Shown here in pieces: positions 17,409 to 25,865 of a stretch of DNA of 64,000 nt. This DNA comes from Haliea sp964022665 (GTDB lineage: Bacteria; Pseudomonadota; Gammaproteobacteria; Pseudomonadales; Halieaceae), in NCBI GenBank assembly GCA_964022665.1, contig CAXIDF010000017.1:1-64000 (forward strand), read 5' to 3'. Position numbers and translations under genes: made by a program. A model generated the notes under the pieces. That model saw nothing but the letters and a program-made list of their open reading frames with translations, was not told where the DNA came from and made no database searches. The first letter of the stretch is position 1. Every line of letters starts with the position of its first letter.

Positions 17409-18359
17409 ATGAGCGACGTTCAACATCACCCTCTGATCATTCTCGGTTCCGGCCCGGCAGGCTATACCGCAGCGGTGTACGCTGCGCGCGCCAACTTGAA
17501 GCCGATCGTGATCACGGGTATGCAACAGGGCGGGCAGCTCACCACCACAACTGAGGTGGAAAACTGGCCCGGTGGTCATGCCGAGCTGCAGGGCCCCGAG
17601 TTGATGCAGCAAATGCAGGCCCACGTTGAGCGCTTTGAAACCGCCGTGGTGTTCGACCACATCGAGAAGGTCGACCTGTCCAGCCGGCCCTTCCAGCTGG
17701 AGGGCAGCAGCCGCTACAGCTGTGACGCCCTGATTATCGCCACCGGCGCATCGGCACAGTACCTGGGCCTGCCCAGCGAGGCGGCCTTCATGGGCAAGGG
17801 CGTTAGCGCCTGCGCCACCTGCGATGGCTTTTTCTATCGCAACCAGAAAGTCGCGGTCATCGGCGGCGGCAACACGGCGGTCGAAGAGGCCCTGTACCTG
17901 GCCAACATCGCTTCCGAGGTCGTGCTGGTGCACCGCCGCGACAGCCTGCGCGCCGAGAAGGTGTTGCAGGACCGCTTGTTCAAGCGCGCCGAGGAAGGCA
18001 AAGTGCGCCTGCTCTGGAACCATACCCTCGACGAAGTGCTGGGTGACAGCAGCGGCGTAACGGGTATGCGGGTTAGATCAACCGGAGACGGCGCAACCAG
18101 CGACCATGACCTTGCCGGCGTCTTCATTGCCATCGGCCACAAGCCGAACACGGATATATTCCAGGGCCAGTTGGACATGAAGGATGGCTATATCACCCTC
18201 CGCAGTGGCACCGAGGGCAACGCCACGGCCACCTCCGTTCCCGGCGTGTTCGCCGCCGGCGACGTAGGCGATCATATTTACCGCCAGGCAATTACCTCAG
18301 CCGGGTTTGGCTGCATGGCGGCGCTGGACGCCGAGAAGTACCTGGATAACCTCGGCTAA
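17409..18359 (+). CDS. trxB: Thioredoxin-disulfide reductase
   Basis: Low-molecular-weight FAD/NADPH thioredoxin reductase, 316 residues. FAD motif LGSGPAGYTAAVYAARANL (15-33), redox-active CATCDG (about residues 136-141), NADPH motif VIGGGNTAVEEALYLA, and the C-terminal FAD contact GVFAAGDVGDHIYRQAITSA. All redox residues are intact. ATG at 17409 after GGGA. It is divergent from ftsK; in E. coli lrp lies between these two genes but here it does not. Confidence 0.97.
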   Translation: MSDVQHHPLIILGSGPAGYTAAVYAARANLKPIVITGMQQGGQLTTTTEVENWPGGHAELQGPELMQQMQAHVERFETAVVFDHIEKVDLSSRPFQLEGSSRYSCDALIIATGASAQYLGLPSEAAFMGKGVSACATCDGFFYRNQKVAVIGGGNTAVEEALYLANIASEVVLVHRRDSLRAEKVLQDRLFKRAEEGKVRLLWNHTLDEVLGDSSGVTGMRVRSTGDGATSDHDLAGVFIAIGHKPNTDIFQGQLDMKDGYITLRSGTEGNATATSVPGVFAAGDVGDHIYRQAITSAGFGCMAALDAEKYLDNLG

Positions 18360-18363
18360 CAGC

Positions 18364-19080
18364 ATGCCGGGGATCGCCCGTTTGGCGCCCGGTGACGATT
18401 TTCCGCCTACCCGGTGCGCCCTCTCTTACCCCAACGGCCTGTTGGCCGCTGGCGGTGGGCTGTCCCCTGAACGTCTGGTAGCGGCTTACCGCCGGGGTAT
18501 CTTTCCCTGGTATGAACCGCCGCAGCCGGTGCTCTGGTGGACGCCGGACCCACGCTCGGTGCTGTATCTCAACGAGCTGCACATATCCCGTTCTTTACGC
18601 AAAACACTGCGCACGGCACCTCTGCAGCTCAGCGTTGACCGACGTTTTGCTTCGGTGATGGAGGCCTGCGCGGCACCTCGGCGCGACAGCGACGGCACCT
18701 GGATCAGCGAGGACATGCTACAGGCTTATCAGGCCTTGCACCGGCGCGGCATCGCCCACTCGGTAGAGGTACTCAATGGCAACGGCGACCTGGTGGGCGG
18801 GCTCTACGGCGTGGCAGAAGGGCGCGTATTCTTTGGCGAATCGATGTTCTCCCACGTACCGAGTGCCTCTCGTATAGCGCTGGTTGCTCTTGTCCACCTG
18901 CTGCGCCGGGCCGGTTTTCTCCTGGTCGATTGCCAGATAGAGAGCGAACACATGAACAGAATGGGGGCACGCAATATCAGCAGGCTGGACTTTGAGGCAG
19001 AGCTTGCCCAAACTGTAGATGAATGTGTTGAACCGTCCATCTGGGTGCTGCCGACCCACTGCGGAGACCTGCTGCCGTGA
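18364..19080 (+). CDS. aat: Leucyl/phenylalanyl-tRNA--protein transferase
   Basis: N-degron enzyme that adds Leu or Phe from charged tRNA to N-terminal Arg or Lys, marking proteins for ClpS/ClpAP. Hallmarks: YPNGLLAAGGGLSPERLVAA (22-41), YRRGIFPWYEPPQPVLWWTP, GLYGVAEGRVFFGESMFSH, ASRIALVALVHLL and the end LVDCQIESEHMNRMGARNIS. 238 residues from the ATG at 18364, four bases after the trxB stop, so both are probably on one transcript. Its stop overlaps the GTG of bpt. Confidence 0.95.
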   Translation: MPGIARLAPGDDFPPTRCALSYPNGLLAAGGGLSPERLVAAYRRGIFPWYEPPQPVLWWTPDPRSVLYLNELHISRSLRKTLRTAPLQLSVDRRFASVMEACAAPRRDSDGTWISEDMLQAYQALHRRGIAHSVEVLNGNGDLVGGLYGVAEGRVFFGESMFSHVPSASRIALVALVHLLRRAGFLLVDCQIESEHMNRMGARNISRLDFEAELAQTVDECVEPSIWVLPTHCGDLLP

Positions 19081-19796
19081 CCTCATCCCTGCGGGATCTC
19101 AAGGTTTATACCACCTACCCCCATAGCTGCAGCTACCTGAAAGATCAGGAAGCCACCACCCTGTTCATCGATCCACGGCAGGAGATGGATCAGTTGCTCT
19201 ACAGCCGGCTCTCGCAGATGGGATTCCGACGCAGCGGCAACCATATTTACCGGCCGCACTGCGGACGCTGTAACGCCTGCATTCCGGCACGCATTCCGGT
19301 GAACGCCTTTGCGCCCAACCGCGCGCAAAGGCGTACCTGGCGGCGCAATGCCGATATCCGTGTGGAGCTCAGCGAGCACATCCGCGATGAGGCGGCCTAC
19401 GACCTCTACTACCGCTATATAGAGCAGCGCCACGCCGACGGCGACATGTATCCGCCCGATCGAGAGCAATACGAGTCTTTTCTCAATGATGCCTGGGATT
19501 GCACGCGCTACTACCGTTTTTTTGCCGGTGAGCGTTTGCTGGGTATTGCCGTGGTGGACGTACTGACCGATGGCCTCTCAGCCATCTACACCTTCTTCGA
19601 CCCCGAGGAAGACAAACGCAGCCTCGGCAGTTATGCCATCCTCTGGCAGATCGAGCAGTCCCGCACGCTGGGGCTGGACTATCTGTATCTCGGCTACTGG
19701 ATTCGTAACTGCAATAAAATGGCCTATAAAACAGCCTATCAGCCGCTTGAACTGTATCTCGAGAGCCAGTGGCAGCTGCCGGACGAACCAGCCTGA
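19077..19796 (+). CDS. bpt: Aspartate/glutamate leucyltransferase
   Basis: Bpt (ATE-like) transferase adds Leu to proteins starting with Asp or Glu, complementing Aat in the N-degron pathway. N-terminal cysteine region YPHSCSYLKDQEA and HCGRCNACIPARIPV, then the transferase fold with RYIEQRHADGDMYP, LLGIAVVDVLTDGLSAIYTF and the C-terminal LGYWIRNCNKMAYKTAYQP. 239 residues. The GTG start shares four bases (GTGA) with the aat stop, indicating translational coupling. infA, which commonly follows this pair, is not found downstream. Confidence 0.94.
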   Translation: MTSSLRDLKVYTTYPHSCSYLKDQEATTLFIDPRQEMDQLLYSRLSQMGFRRSGNHIYRPHCGRCNACIPARIPVNAFAPNRAQRRTWRRNADIRVELSEHIRDEAAYDLYYRYIEQRHADGDMYPPDREQYESFLNDAWDCTRYYRFFAGERLLGIAVVDVLTDGLSAIYTFFDPEEDKRSLGSYAILWQIEQSRTLGLDYLYLGYWIRNCNKMAYKTAYQPLELYLESQWQLPDEPA

Positions 19797-19835
19797 GACG
19801 TACCGTATAGCTGTAACCGGCGTCGTTTAGCGTTG

Positions 19836-19853
19836 TGCGGGATCACCCCCGCA
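19836..19853 (+). terminator. Weak hairpin downstream of bpt
   Basis: TGCGGG and CCCGCA form a perfect 6-bp stem around a six-base loop, 40 bases after the bpt stop. There is no following T-tract, so only a weak or factor-assisted terminator can be proposed. Confidence 0.25.
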
Positions 19854-19910
19854 ATCTGCGAACCCTAACCCCCACTTCCCACTCGCTCTTTAACTGAAAG
19901 GCATCGCTGC

Positions 19911-20609
19911 GTGTATATTGAAATATCCCCCCTCAGGACACTGCTGGTTCTGCTGGTCACGATTCTCTTTCTGATTATCGCCAGTAGTCTGGGCGTCGCC
20001 TGGTTTATCGTTAATGCGCCGATTCGGGAAATTCCCGTATGGATCAATCTTTTCAACCTGAACCTTGAAGCGAATATCCCGACGTTGTTTTCCTCGCTGC
20101 AGTTGCTTTTGGCAGCCGTGTTGCTTGCCGGAATCGCCTATGGTCATCGCAAACAACAGGAGGCATTTCTTCTGTGGTACGTTCTGGCGGCAATCTTTGT
20201 TTTTCTGGCTATCGATGAAACTGCCGCGTTGCACGAGAATCTGACCGTGTATGTCAGAACCACGTTAGGCACATCCGGCTATTTTTATTACGCCTGGGTT
20301 ATTCCCTATGGAATCATTGCCGCCTTGGTAGCCGGCCTGTTCGCCAGATTCCTGATCCGATTGCCTCGACTAAGCGGGCTATACTTTGTCAGCTCGGGAA
20401 CGCTATATCTGGCGGGAGCGCTGGGAGCGGAAATGCTGGGAGGGAAGTACATCTCCTCTCCCGGAGCTGAGGAGCTCACTTACACCATCATCTACACGCT
20501 TGAGGAGTCCCTGGAGATGGTGGGGATAGCCTTTTTCATATACGCGCTTCTGGATTACGTCACTCGGGTATTCGTTCAGCTGAACTATTCGGTAAGACAG
20601 GGGAACTAG
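19911..20609 (+). CDS. Multi-pass membrane protein of unknown function
   Basis: Not recognised. 232 residues with about six hydrophobic helices: 8-32, 56-77, 83-103, 125-148, 155-175 and 200-220. Charged residues sit inside or at the edge of helices: FLAIDETAALHE, GALGAEMLGGKY and YTLEESLEMVG. Repeated Asp/Glu/His at membrane faces could line a metal-binding or enzymatic site, but this is speculation. The GTG start at 19911 follows AAAGG by nine bases. Codon and base use look less GC-rich than the flanking housekeeping genes, and it stands alone between bpt and a convergent phosphatase gene. Confidence 0.6.
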   Translation: MYIEISPLRTLLVLLVTILFLIIASSLGVAWFIVNAPIREIPVWINLFNLNLEANIPTLFSSLQLLLAAVLLAGIAYGHRKQQEAFLLWYVLAAIFVFLAIDETAALHENLTVYVRTTLGTSGYFYYAWVIPYGIIAALVAGLFARFLIRLPRLSGLYFVSSGTLYLAGALGAEMLGGKYISSPGAEELTYTIIYTLEESLEMVGIAFFIYALLDYVTRVFVQLNYSVRQGN

Positions 20610-20630
20610 GCGCTACGCGTGCCTTCTCGA

Positions 20631-21623
20631 CTACTCTGGAAACACCACCTTCCAGTCCGCTTTCATGTCGATGACCGTCCAGCCTTTGGCACGTGCCTCA
20701 TCAAGCCCCTCGTCCAGCTTGCCAACGCTCGACTCCCGGTCGTAGGCCCACTCGCGTTCAGCATCCGTGTGGTGCAGGTAGAGCATCAGGCGCGGCCCCG
20801 CCCCCGCAGCGGTGTACTGCAGCATCTGCAGATCGCCATCGGAATTGCCGGACGCCAATAGGGGGCGCCTGCCGATGTGTGAATTGATACCCACAGGCTT
20901 GCCCGCCTTATCATCGATGAAATCAATCTCCGGCAGGCGCACCAGAACCGGCTGACCATCACGCAGTTCAAAGCGGGTCTTTATGCTGCTGCCAACAACC
21001 TGCTCTGGCGGTATGCCGTATACCGACTCGACCCAGGGGCGCATGAATTCGATACCGCCACCGGAGACGATAAAGGTTTTGAATTCGTTCGCGCGCAGGT
21101 AATCGAGCAACTCCAGCATGGGCTGGTAGACCATGTCGATATAGCGTCGGTCGGTTGTTGGGTGGCGCGCTGTGGCGACCCATTCCCGCACGATGGCAGT
21201 GAACTCATCGGTGGTCATGCCGGCGTGCGTTGCCATGAGGATATCGTTGACTGCCGCCATGCCGCCGGCATGCACAGCCTTGAGGTCCCCTTTCAGCAAG
21301 GAGGCAAACGGCTCCTCGGTTTGCCATTCGGGGTGTTGCGGTGCAAGCGTCCGAATGCGGTCAGCAGCGAAGAACAACTGGAAATACGCAGGCTGTTCGG
21401 CCCACAGGTTGCCGTCATTGTCGAAGGTGGCGATACGCGCTGCGGGCGGCACGTAGCCTTCCGAACCCTCGCGCGTGACCTGCTCAACGAACGCAAAAAT
21501 GGCCTCTTTGGCGGCCGTGTCGTTCCAGGACGGCAGTGGGTCGTGTTGTTGCGCAACAACAAAATGAGAGCCGAACAGAAATGTGATGATTGCGAGGAGC
21601 TTCACTGGCAACGAGTGCTTCAT
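20631..21623 (-). CDS. Exported HAD-superfamily phosphatase-like protein
   Basis: 330 residues with an N-terminal signal peptide (LPVKLLAIITFLFGSHFVVA). HAD motifs: motif I FDNDGNLW (Asp nucleophile; the usual Thr of DxDGT is Asn), motif II FIVSGGG, motif III Lys in SSIKTRF, motif IV LLASGNSDGDLQML. The layout with a helical cap between motif I and II resembles phosphoserine-phosphatase-like and acid-phosphatase HAD enzymes. Substrate unknown. ATG at 21623 preferred; an in-frame TTG lies five codons upstream. Convergent with the unknown membrane protein, 21 bases between stops. Confidence 0.8.
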   Translation of the reverse strand: MKHSLPVKLLAIITFLFGSHFVVAQQHDPLPSWNDTAAKEAIFAFVEQVTREGSEGYVPPAARIATFDNDGNLWAEQPAYFQLFFAADRIRTLAPQHPEWQTEEPFASLLKGDLKAVHAGGMAAVNDILMATHAGMTTDEFTAIVREWVATARHPTTDRRYIDMVYQPMLELLDYLRANEFKTFIVSGGGIEFMRPWVESVYGIPPEQVVGSSIKTRFELRDGQPVLVRLPEIDFIDDKAGKPVGINSHIGRRPLLASGNSDGDLQMLQYTAAGAGPRLMLYLHHTDAEREWAYDRESSVGKLDEGLDEARAKGWTVIDMKADWKVVFPE

Positions 21624-21701
21624 AAGATTGGCCGGCAATGGTGGCGGGAGATACCACCGATCCTGCCTTCACGCGGCGTAGAAGGCAACAAGTCATTAAA
21701 A

Positions 21702-21722
21702 AAGCCCTCATTGAGAGGGCTT
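21702..21722 (-). terminator. Intrinsic terminator after the PEP-CTERM gene
   Basis: On the minus strand AAGCCCTC, a five-base loop and GAGGGCTT form a perfect 8-bp stem followed by a run of T (TTTT, then AAT). It lies about 20 bases after the PEP-CTERM gene stop and isolates that gene from the phosphatase gene downstream. Confidence 0.85.
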
Positions 21723-21740
21723 GGGGTTCGTGCAACCGAT

Positions 21741-22394
21741 CTACGCTTTCTTGCGTCGGTTCCAGCCCAGTCCCGCTAAACCGAGGCCGAAGAGTGCCAG
21801 CGTCGCCGGGGCCGGAACAGGAGTCGGGCCAGGCCCGGATGCCGTATCGACGTTCAGAATGTGGAACTCCCACGCCCCTGTCCGCGGGTCTGAGTCATCC
21901 CATACACCGTTGAAAAGCGGTTGTGTCGCACCACCAAAATCGTCATCAAATGTAAAGTTGGGGTTGCCGTCACGTTCAAAGCCGTCTGCGAGCGAAGTAC
22001 TTACGGCGAAATTATCAAACTGAGTAATACTTGCCTGGTAACTGCCTGCCACAAGAAACTGAGTGAAGTATGAGTCCCATGTGCCATGGTTGTAGGTAAC
22101 GCCATTCGAATCGGTGCTGCCAACGACCTCTCCGTCGTCTTGTTCTTCAATCAGGTTCCCACTGGAATCCCAGATCGCCAATATCGGGTCAAAACCGTTT
22201 CCCGCGTCCGGCGAGAGCCAGGAGGAAGAAAATATCGTGACAGTACTGTCGCTGGCGACTGAAAAGTCCAGTAAGACCACGTCGTTGTCATTCGTGAATG
22301 TTCCACTGAAGTCGAAATCCATGGGAGCAGCGGTGGATGTGACGGAAAGCGATGCGCAACTCAACAACGCGCTTGCCAGGATAAATCTCTTCAT
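21741..22394 (-). CDS. PEP-CTERM sorting-domain exported protein (DVUA0089-like)
   Basis: 217-residue surface or exopolymer-associated protein. Signal peptide KRFILASALLSCASLSVTST, a beta-sandwich body (DFDFSGTFTNDNDVVLLDFS, GFDPILAIWDSSGN) that resembles the DVUA0089 family, and a C-terminal PEP-CTERM tripartite signal: PVPAPATLALFGLGLAGLGW then RRKK. PEP-CTERM proteins are processed by an exosortase encoded elsewhere and linked to extracellular polysaccharide and floc or biofilm formation. ATG at 22394 with AGGAG six bases before it. A sigma-54-type promoter lies upstream and an intrinsic terminator downstream, so the gene is a single unit. Confidence 0.9.
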   Translation of the reverse strand: MKRFILASALLSCASLSVTSTAAPMDFDFSGTFTNDNDVVLLDFSVASDSTVTIFSSSWLSPDAGNGFDPILAIWDSSGNLIEEQDDGEVVGSTDSNGVTYNHGTWDSYFTQFLVAGSYQASITQFDNFAVSTSLADGFERDGNPNFTFDDDFGGATQPLFNGVWDDSDPRTGAWEFHILNVDTASGPGPTPVPAPATLALFGLGLAGLGWNRRKKA

Positions 22395-22440
22395 GTTGGG
22401 CTCCTGATAATCAACGTGTACCGCACTTGTTACAAAATTA

Positions 22441-22456
22441 AGCAAAGTCCGTACCT
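22441..22456 (-). promoter_or_regulatory. Sigma-54 (-24/-12) promoter of the PEP-CTERM gene
   Basis: AGGTACGGACTTTGCT on the minus strand matches the RpoN consensus TGGCACG-N4-TTGCW at all but two fixed positions, with GG and GC exactly ten bases apart. The predicted transcript start near 22430 leaves a leader of about 36 bases to the ATG. RpoN with the PrsK/PrsR two-component pair is known to drive PEP-CTERM genes in other proteobacteria, so the match fits the gene's class. Confidence 0.75.
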
Positions 22457-22500
22457 GGTTAAAAAAATCCATAAGAATCATAGAGATAGTGGGTTTCCAG

Positions 22501-22537
22501 CCGCGCCGATCAATGCGCGGTGTAAGGAAAACCGACA
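22501..22537. promoter_or_regulatory. Candidate enhancer region upstream of the sigma-54 promoter
   Basis: A perfect inverted repeat CCGCGC-N8-GCGCGG (22501-22520) followed by an imperfect dyad TGT-N11-ACA (22521-22537) lies about 70-105 bases upstream of the predicted start. That distance suits a bacterial enhancer-binding protein such as PrsR. The binding-site assignment is inference. Confidence 0.3.
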
Positions 22538-22616
22538 GTCCCGGGGGTTTTATGCTGCGTGTTTGCCACGCTTTTCGTCACACCGTGCGGCATGTGAATC
22601 GCGCTACCGAGGTGGC

Positions 22617-23729
22617 TCAGTATGGCGCCCGAAACGTCACCACCGTGCGCAGGCTCTCACCCCTGCGCATCAACGCAAAGCCGTCGTTGATGCGCGACAG
22701 TGGCAGGCGGTGGGTGACCAGACTGGCCAAATCCAGCCGCCCCTCCAGATAGTCCTGCAGCAGCAAAGGCAACTGACTGCGAGTCTTGACCTTACCGAGG
22801 AAGGACCCCATCAGGGTGCGACCCAGGAACAGGCTTTCGGGCGGTATCGGCAGGTGTTCCCCCTGGGGCGGCATGCCCACGATCACCGCAACACCGCCGC
22901 CGGGGTGAACCATTTCCAATGCCTGGCGACCCAGACGCGTGTTACCGACACACTCAAAGCTGTAGTCGGCACCGCCCCCCGTCATCTCACGAATGACAGA
23001 CACGAGATCACCGTCGAGGTCTTGCGGGTCGATAAAATCCGTGGCGCCAAAGCGGCGCGCCGCTTCCGCCCGTTCGGGATTGCTATCGACTCCGATGATC
23101 CGGCTGGCCCCCACCATCCGGGCCCCCTGCACCACATTCAGGCCAACTCCACCGAGACCGAGCACGACGACAACGCTGCCAACTTCCACTTGAGCGGTAT
23201 ACAGCACGGCGCCTACGCCAGTGGCCACACAACAGCCTACCGTGCAGGCCAGATCGAATGGCACCTCCCGTGGAATGCGGGCTACGTTCATCTCCTTCAC
23301 CAGTACGTGGTTGGCGAAAGTACCCAGGCTGGCATAGGCCGCAATCGTCTCACCCTCCAAAGAGAAGGGAGACTCAGCCCGGCCCATGCCGGCGTAGAAG
23401 TGCTCGCATAAATTGGTTTTGCCACCGCAGCACGCTGCACACTCCCCACACTCCGGAATGGACAGGGGTACCACGTGGTCCCCCGGCGCCACGCTGGTGA
23501 CGGCACTGCCGCAGGCCACCACCACACCGGCCCCTTCGTGTCCCGGCACCACAGGGAAGGGAAAGGGCGCATTACTGCCATCCATCTGCAGCAGATCTGA
23601 ATGGCAGAGGCCTGTAGCGCGGATCTCCACCAGCACTTCGTCCGGCAGGGGGTCTCGCAGCACCAGACTCTCCAGAGTCAGCGGCTCACCGGGAGCGCGG
23701 CACACCGCAGCGCGGGTGGTCATTGGCAT
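22617..23729 (-). CDS. Zinc-dependent alcohol dehydrogenase, class III-like
   Basis: 370-residue medium-chain zinc alcohol dehydrogenase. Catalytic zinc ligands: Cys in GLCHSDL, GHEGAGVV (His-Glu), Cys in TVGCCVATGVG. Structural zinc lobe: PECGECAACCGGKTNLCE. NAD fold: LGLGGVGLNVVQGARMVG with Asp in IIGVDSN, so NAD preference is likely. The architecture matches the class III/AdhC group rather than short zinc-free reductases. ATG at 23729 with GGGAG eight bases before. Substrate is not apparent; the neighbours include other oxidoreductases. Confidence 0.9.
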   Translation of the reverse strand: MPMTTRAAVCRAPGEPLTLESLVLRDPLPDEVLVEIRATGLCHSDLLQMDGSNAPFPFPVVPGHEGAGVVVACGSAVTSVAPGDHVVPLSIPECGECAACCGGKTNLCEHFYAGMGRAESPFSLEGETIAAYASLGTFANHVLVKEMNVARIPREVPFDLACTVGCCVATGVGAVLYTAQVEVGSVVVVLGLGGVGLNVVQGARMVGASRIIGVDSNPERAEAARRFGATDFIDPQDLDGDLVSVIREMTGGGADYSFECVGNTRLGRQALEMVHPGGGVAVIVGMPPQGEHLPIPPESLFLGRTLMGSFLGKVKTRSQLPLLLQDYLEGRLDLASLVTHRLPLSRINDGFALMRRGESLRTVVTFRAPY

Positions 23730-23880
23730 GTTCTGTACTCCCAGATGCGTTAGGTGACCTGCGTAGCATACGCGTACAGACGACATGCAATTAACACGCC
23801 GCAACAGAACACGCTGTTCGTCCAAGCCTAACAATCCCCCGTCACACGCTAAGGGCTTTTTTGCGGGGAGTGTTTCGACT

Positions 23881-24777
23881 TCACTCGCGCCAGCTTTTGA
23901 TGAAGTCCAGGAGCTGACGCAGGGCCTGGGGCATGTGCCGTGTGCGCAGGTAGTAGATATAAAACGGTGGCATGGTCACCGTCCAGTCGGTCAGGAGAGA
24001 AACAAGGTCGCCCGAGCTGAGATGCGCCTCGACATCCGGTTCCAGAAGGTAACCAATGCCCTCACCGGCCAGCAACGCCTCCAGCGACAGCGCCTCGTCG
24101 TCCACCACGAGGTTGCCGGAGGGCTGAAAGTCAAAACGGCGCCTCCCGCGTTGGAAGCGCCACGGAAATACTGTGCCACTCTGAGTGTGACGCATGCACA
24201 GGCAGTTGTGATTGCGCAGGTCCTCAGGGCTTTCGGGCTGACCACTCTGCTGAAGATAGGCGGGAGCCGCCACCACATGCAGGGGCCATTCGGCTGTCAC
24301 CGGAAGCGCCACCATGTCCTTTTCCAGCAAATGACCGACCCGCACCCCCGCGTCATAGTGACTCTCGACAATATTGGTGATGCCATCATCAACTGTGATG
24401 TCCACTTCGATACGGGGGTACTCGCGATGAAAATCCACAGCCAGCCTGGCCAGCACGAGTCGAGCCGCCGCCCGCGAACACACGAGCCGCACCTGTCCCC
24501 GATCGCCCTCCCCCAGATCCGCCGCCGCTTCCACTGCGCGCTCCAGTTCCGCCAACAGGGGTTGTAACTGTGTCAGCAGCCGCTCGCCTCCCCGCGTCAG
24601 GCTCACGCTGCGCGTGGTACGATTGAAGAGCTGCACGCCCAGGCGATCTTCCAGATTGCTGACGGTCTGACTCAGGGTGGATGGCGCCAGCCCCAGGTGC
24701 GCAGCCGCGCGCCGGAAATTGCAGCGCTCGGCCACTGCCACAAAGGCCTCGAGTTGTGCGTACTCCGCGCCCTTCAT
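23881..24777 (-). CDS. LysR-family transcriptional regulator
   Basis: 298-residue LysR-type regulator. The N-terminal winged helix-turn-helix is clear (QLEAFVAVAERCNFRRAAAH, APSTLSQTVSNLEDRLGVQL, FNRTTRSVSLT), followed by a two-lobe effector-binding domain (VRLVCSRAAARLVLARLAVD, IEVDITVDDG). It is divergent from the aldo/keto reductase gene with about 107 bases between the starts, the classic LysR arrangement, so it probably controls the aldo/keto reductase-GMC pair. The inducer is unknown. Confidence 0.93.
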   Translation of the reverse strand: MKGAEYAQLEAFVAVAERCNFRRAAAHLGLAPSTLSQTVSNLEDRLGVQLFNRTTRSVSLTRGGERLLTQLQPLLAELERAVEAAADLGEGDRGQVRLVCSRAAARLVLARLAVDFHREYPRIEVDITVDDGITNIVESHYDAGVRVGHLLEKDMVALPVTAEWPLHVVAAPAYLQQSGQPESPEDLRNHNCLCMRHTQSGTVFPWRFQRGRRRFDFQPSGNLVVDDEALSLEALLAGEGIGYLLEPDVEAHLSSGDLVSLLTDWTVTMPPFYIYYLRTRHMPQALRQLLDFIKSWRE

Positions 24778-24884
24778 TGTTTTGTCTCGCCGAACATGTC
24801 ATTCGTATTATGCAGGATTCTCAGCTGCTCTGCAGTTGCCTACACTGTTCAACACCGTCGGACACGATGCAGGAGATATGCGGC

Positions 24885-25856
24885 ATGCAAAAATCGGCAC
24901 TTCCCGGAACCCCGCTACAGGTCAGTCAGCTTTGCCTGGGCACCAATCAATTTGGCACCGCCTTGAGCGACCAACAGGCGGGCGCCATCCTTGACGCCTT
25001 TGCCGCCTGCGGCGGCAACTTTGTCGATACCGCGCGCTCTTACGGCGACTGGATTCCCGATGCTCCCCGCGGCGCCAGTGAACGGTGCCTCAGTCGACTA
25101 CTGCAAGAGCGCGACCGGCAACAATGGGTGCTCGCCACCAAAGGTTGCGAATTTGACTACCGCGCCGGTGATTTCGCGCTGCGTGTCAGCCCCGAGCATC
25201 TGCGGGAAGACCTGGCCAACAGCCTGGAAGCTCTGCAGACCGACTACATCGACCTGTACTGGCTGCACCGGGACAACCCCTCGCAGCCGGTCGGCACTAT
25301 CGTCGACGCCCTGGTCGCCGAGCAGAAGGCCGGTCGCATTCGCTACTTTGGCTGCTCCAACTGGAGCCCTGAGCGTATTCAGGAGGCGCAGAACTACGCG
25401 CGCAGTATCGGGCATGCTGGTTTCGTGGCCTGCCAACCCATGTGGGGCCTGGCGGAGCCCGATCGCGAAGCCATGCAAATGTACTGCCCCGGGGGCTACT
25501 ACGACGACGGCTATCAAGCCCTGCACGGCGAAGGCCTGAGCATGATCCCCTACTCCAGCCAGAGCCGAGGGTTCTTTCACAAGCTGGCCACCGGCGGCGA
25601 GGACAGCCTGCCTGACGACCTGCGTGCACTCTACTTGAACGATGCCAATCGTAATCGCCTGCCGGTGCTGCAGCGACTGGCGCAGGCGCACGGCGTCAGC
25701 ATCAACCAGATTGCTCTGGCCTACCTGCTCTCCCAGCCCCACACCACCGTGCCGATCATCGGCGCCAGCCGTCCGGAACAGCTGGCGGACTCCGACGGTG
25801 CCTGTCGGGTGAGCCTGAGCCAGGCTGAGCTCGACGCACTGCATCAGGGCGAGTAG
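24885..25856 (+). CDS. Aldo/keto reductase
   Basis: 323-residue NAD(P)H-dependent AKR with the TIM-barrel pattern LCLGTNQFGTAL, NFVDTARSYGD (Asp and Tyr of the catalytic tetrad), VLATKGCEFDY (Lys), YIDLYWLHRDN (His), and the cofactor-binding end TTVPIIGASRPEQLAD. The ATG at 24885 is nine bases after AGGAG; an ATG at 24867 adds six residues. It is followed after nine bases by a GMC oxidoreductase, implying a two-gene unit for alcohol or sugar oxidation and reduction. Confidence 0.9.
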   Translation: MQKSALPGTPLQVSQLCLGTNQFGTALSDQQAGAILDAFAACGGNFVDTARSYGDWIPDAPRGASERCLSRLLQERDRQQWVLATKGCEFDYRAGDFALRVSPEHLREDLANSLEALQTDYIDLYWLHRDNPSQPVGTIVDALVAEQKAGRIRYFGCSNWSPERIQEAQNYARSIGHAGFVACQPMWGLAEPDREAMQMYCPGGYYDDGYQALHGEGLSMIPYSSQSRGFFHKLATGGEDSLPDDLRALYLNDANRNRLPVLQRLAQAHGVSINQIALAYLLSQPHTTVPIIGASRPEQLADSDGACRVSLSQAELDALHQGE

Positions 25857-25865
25857 CCCCGCGAC

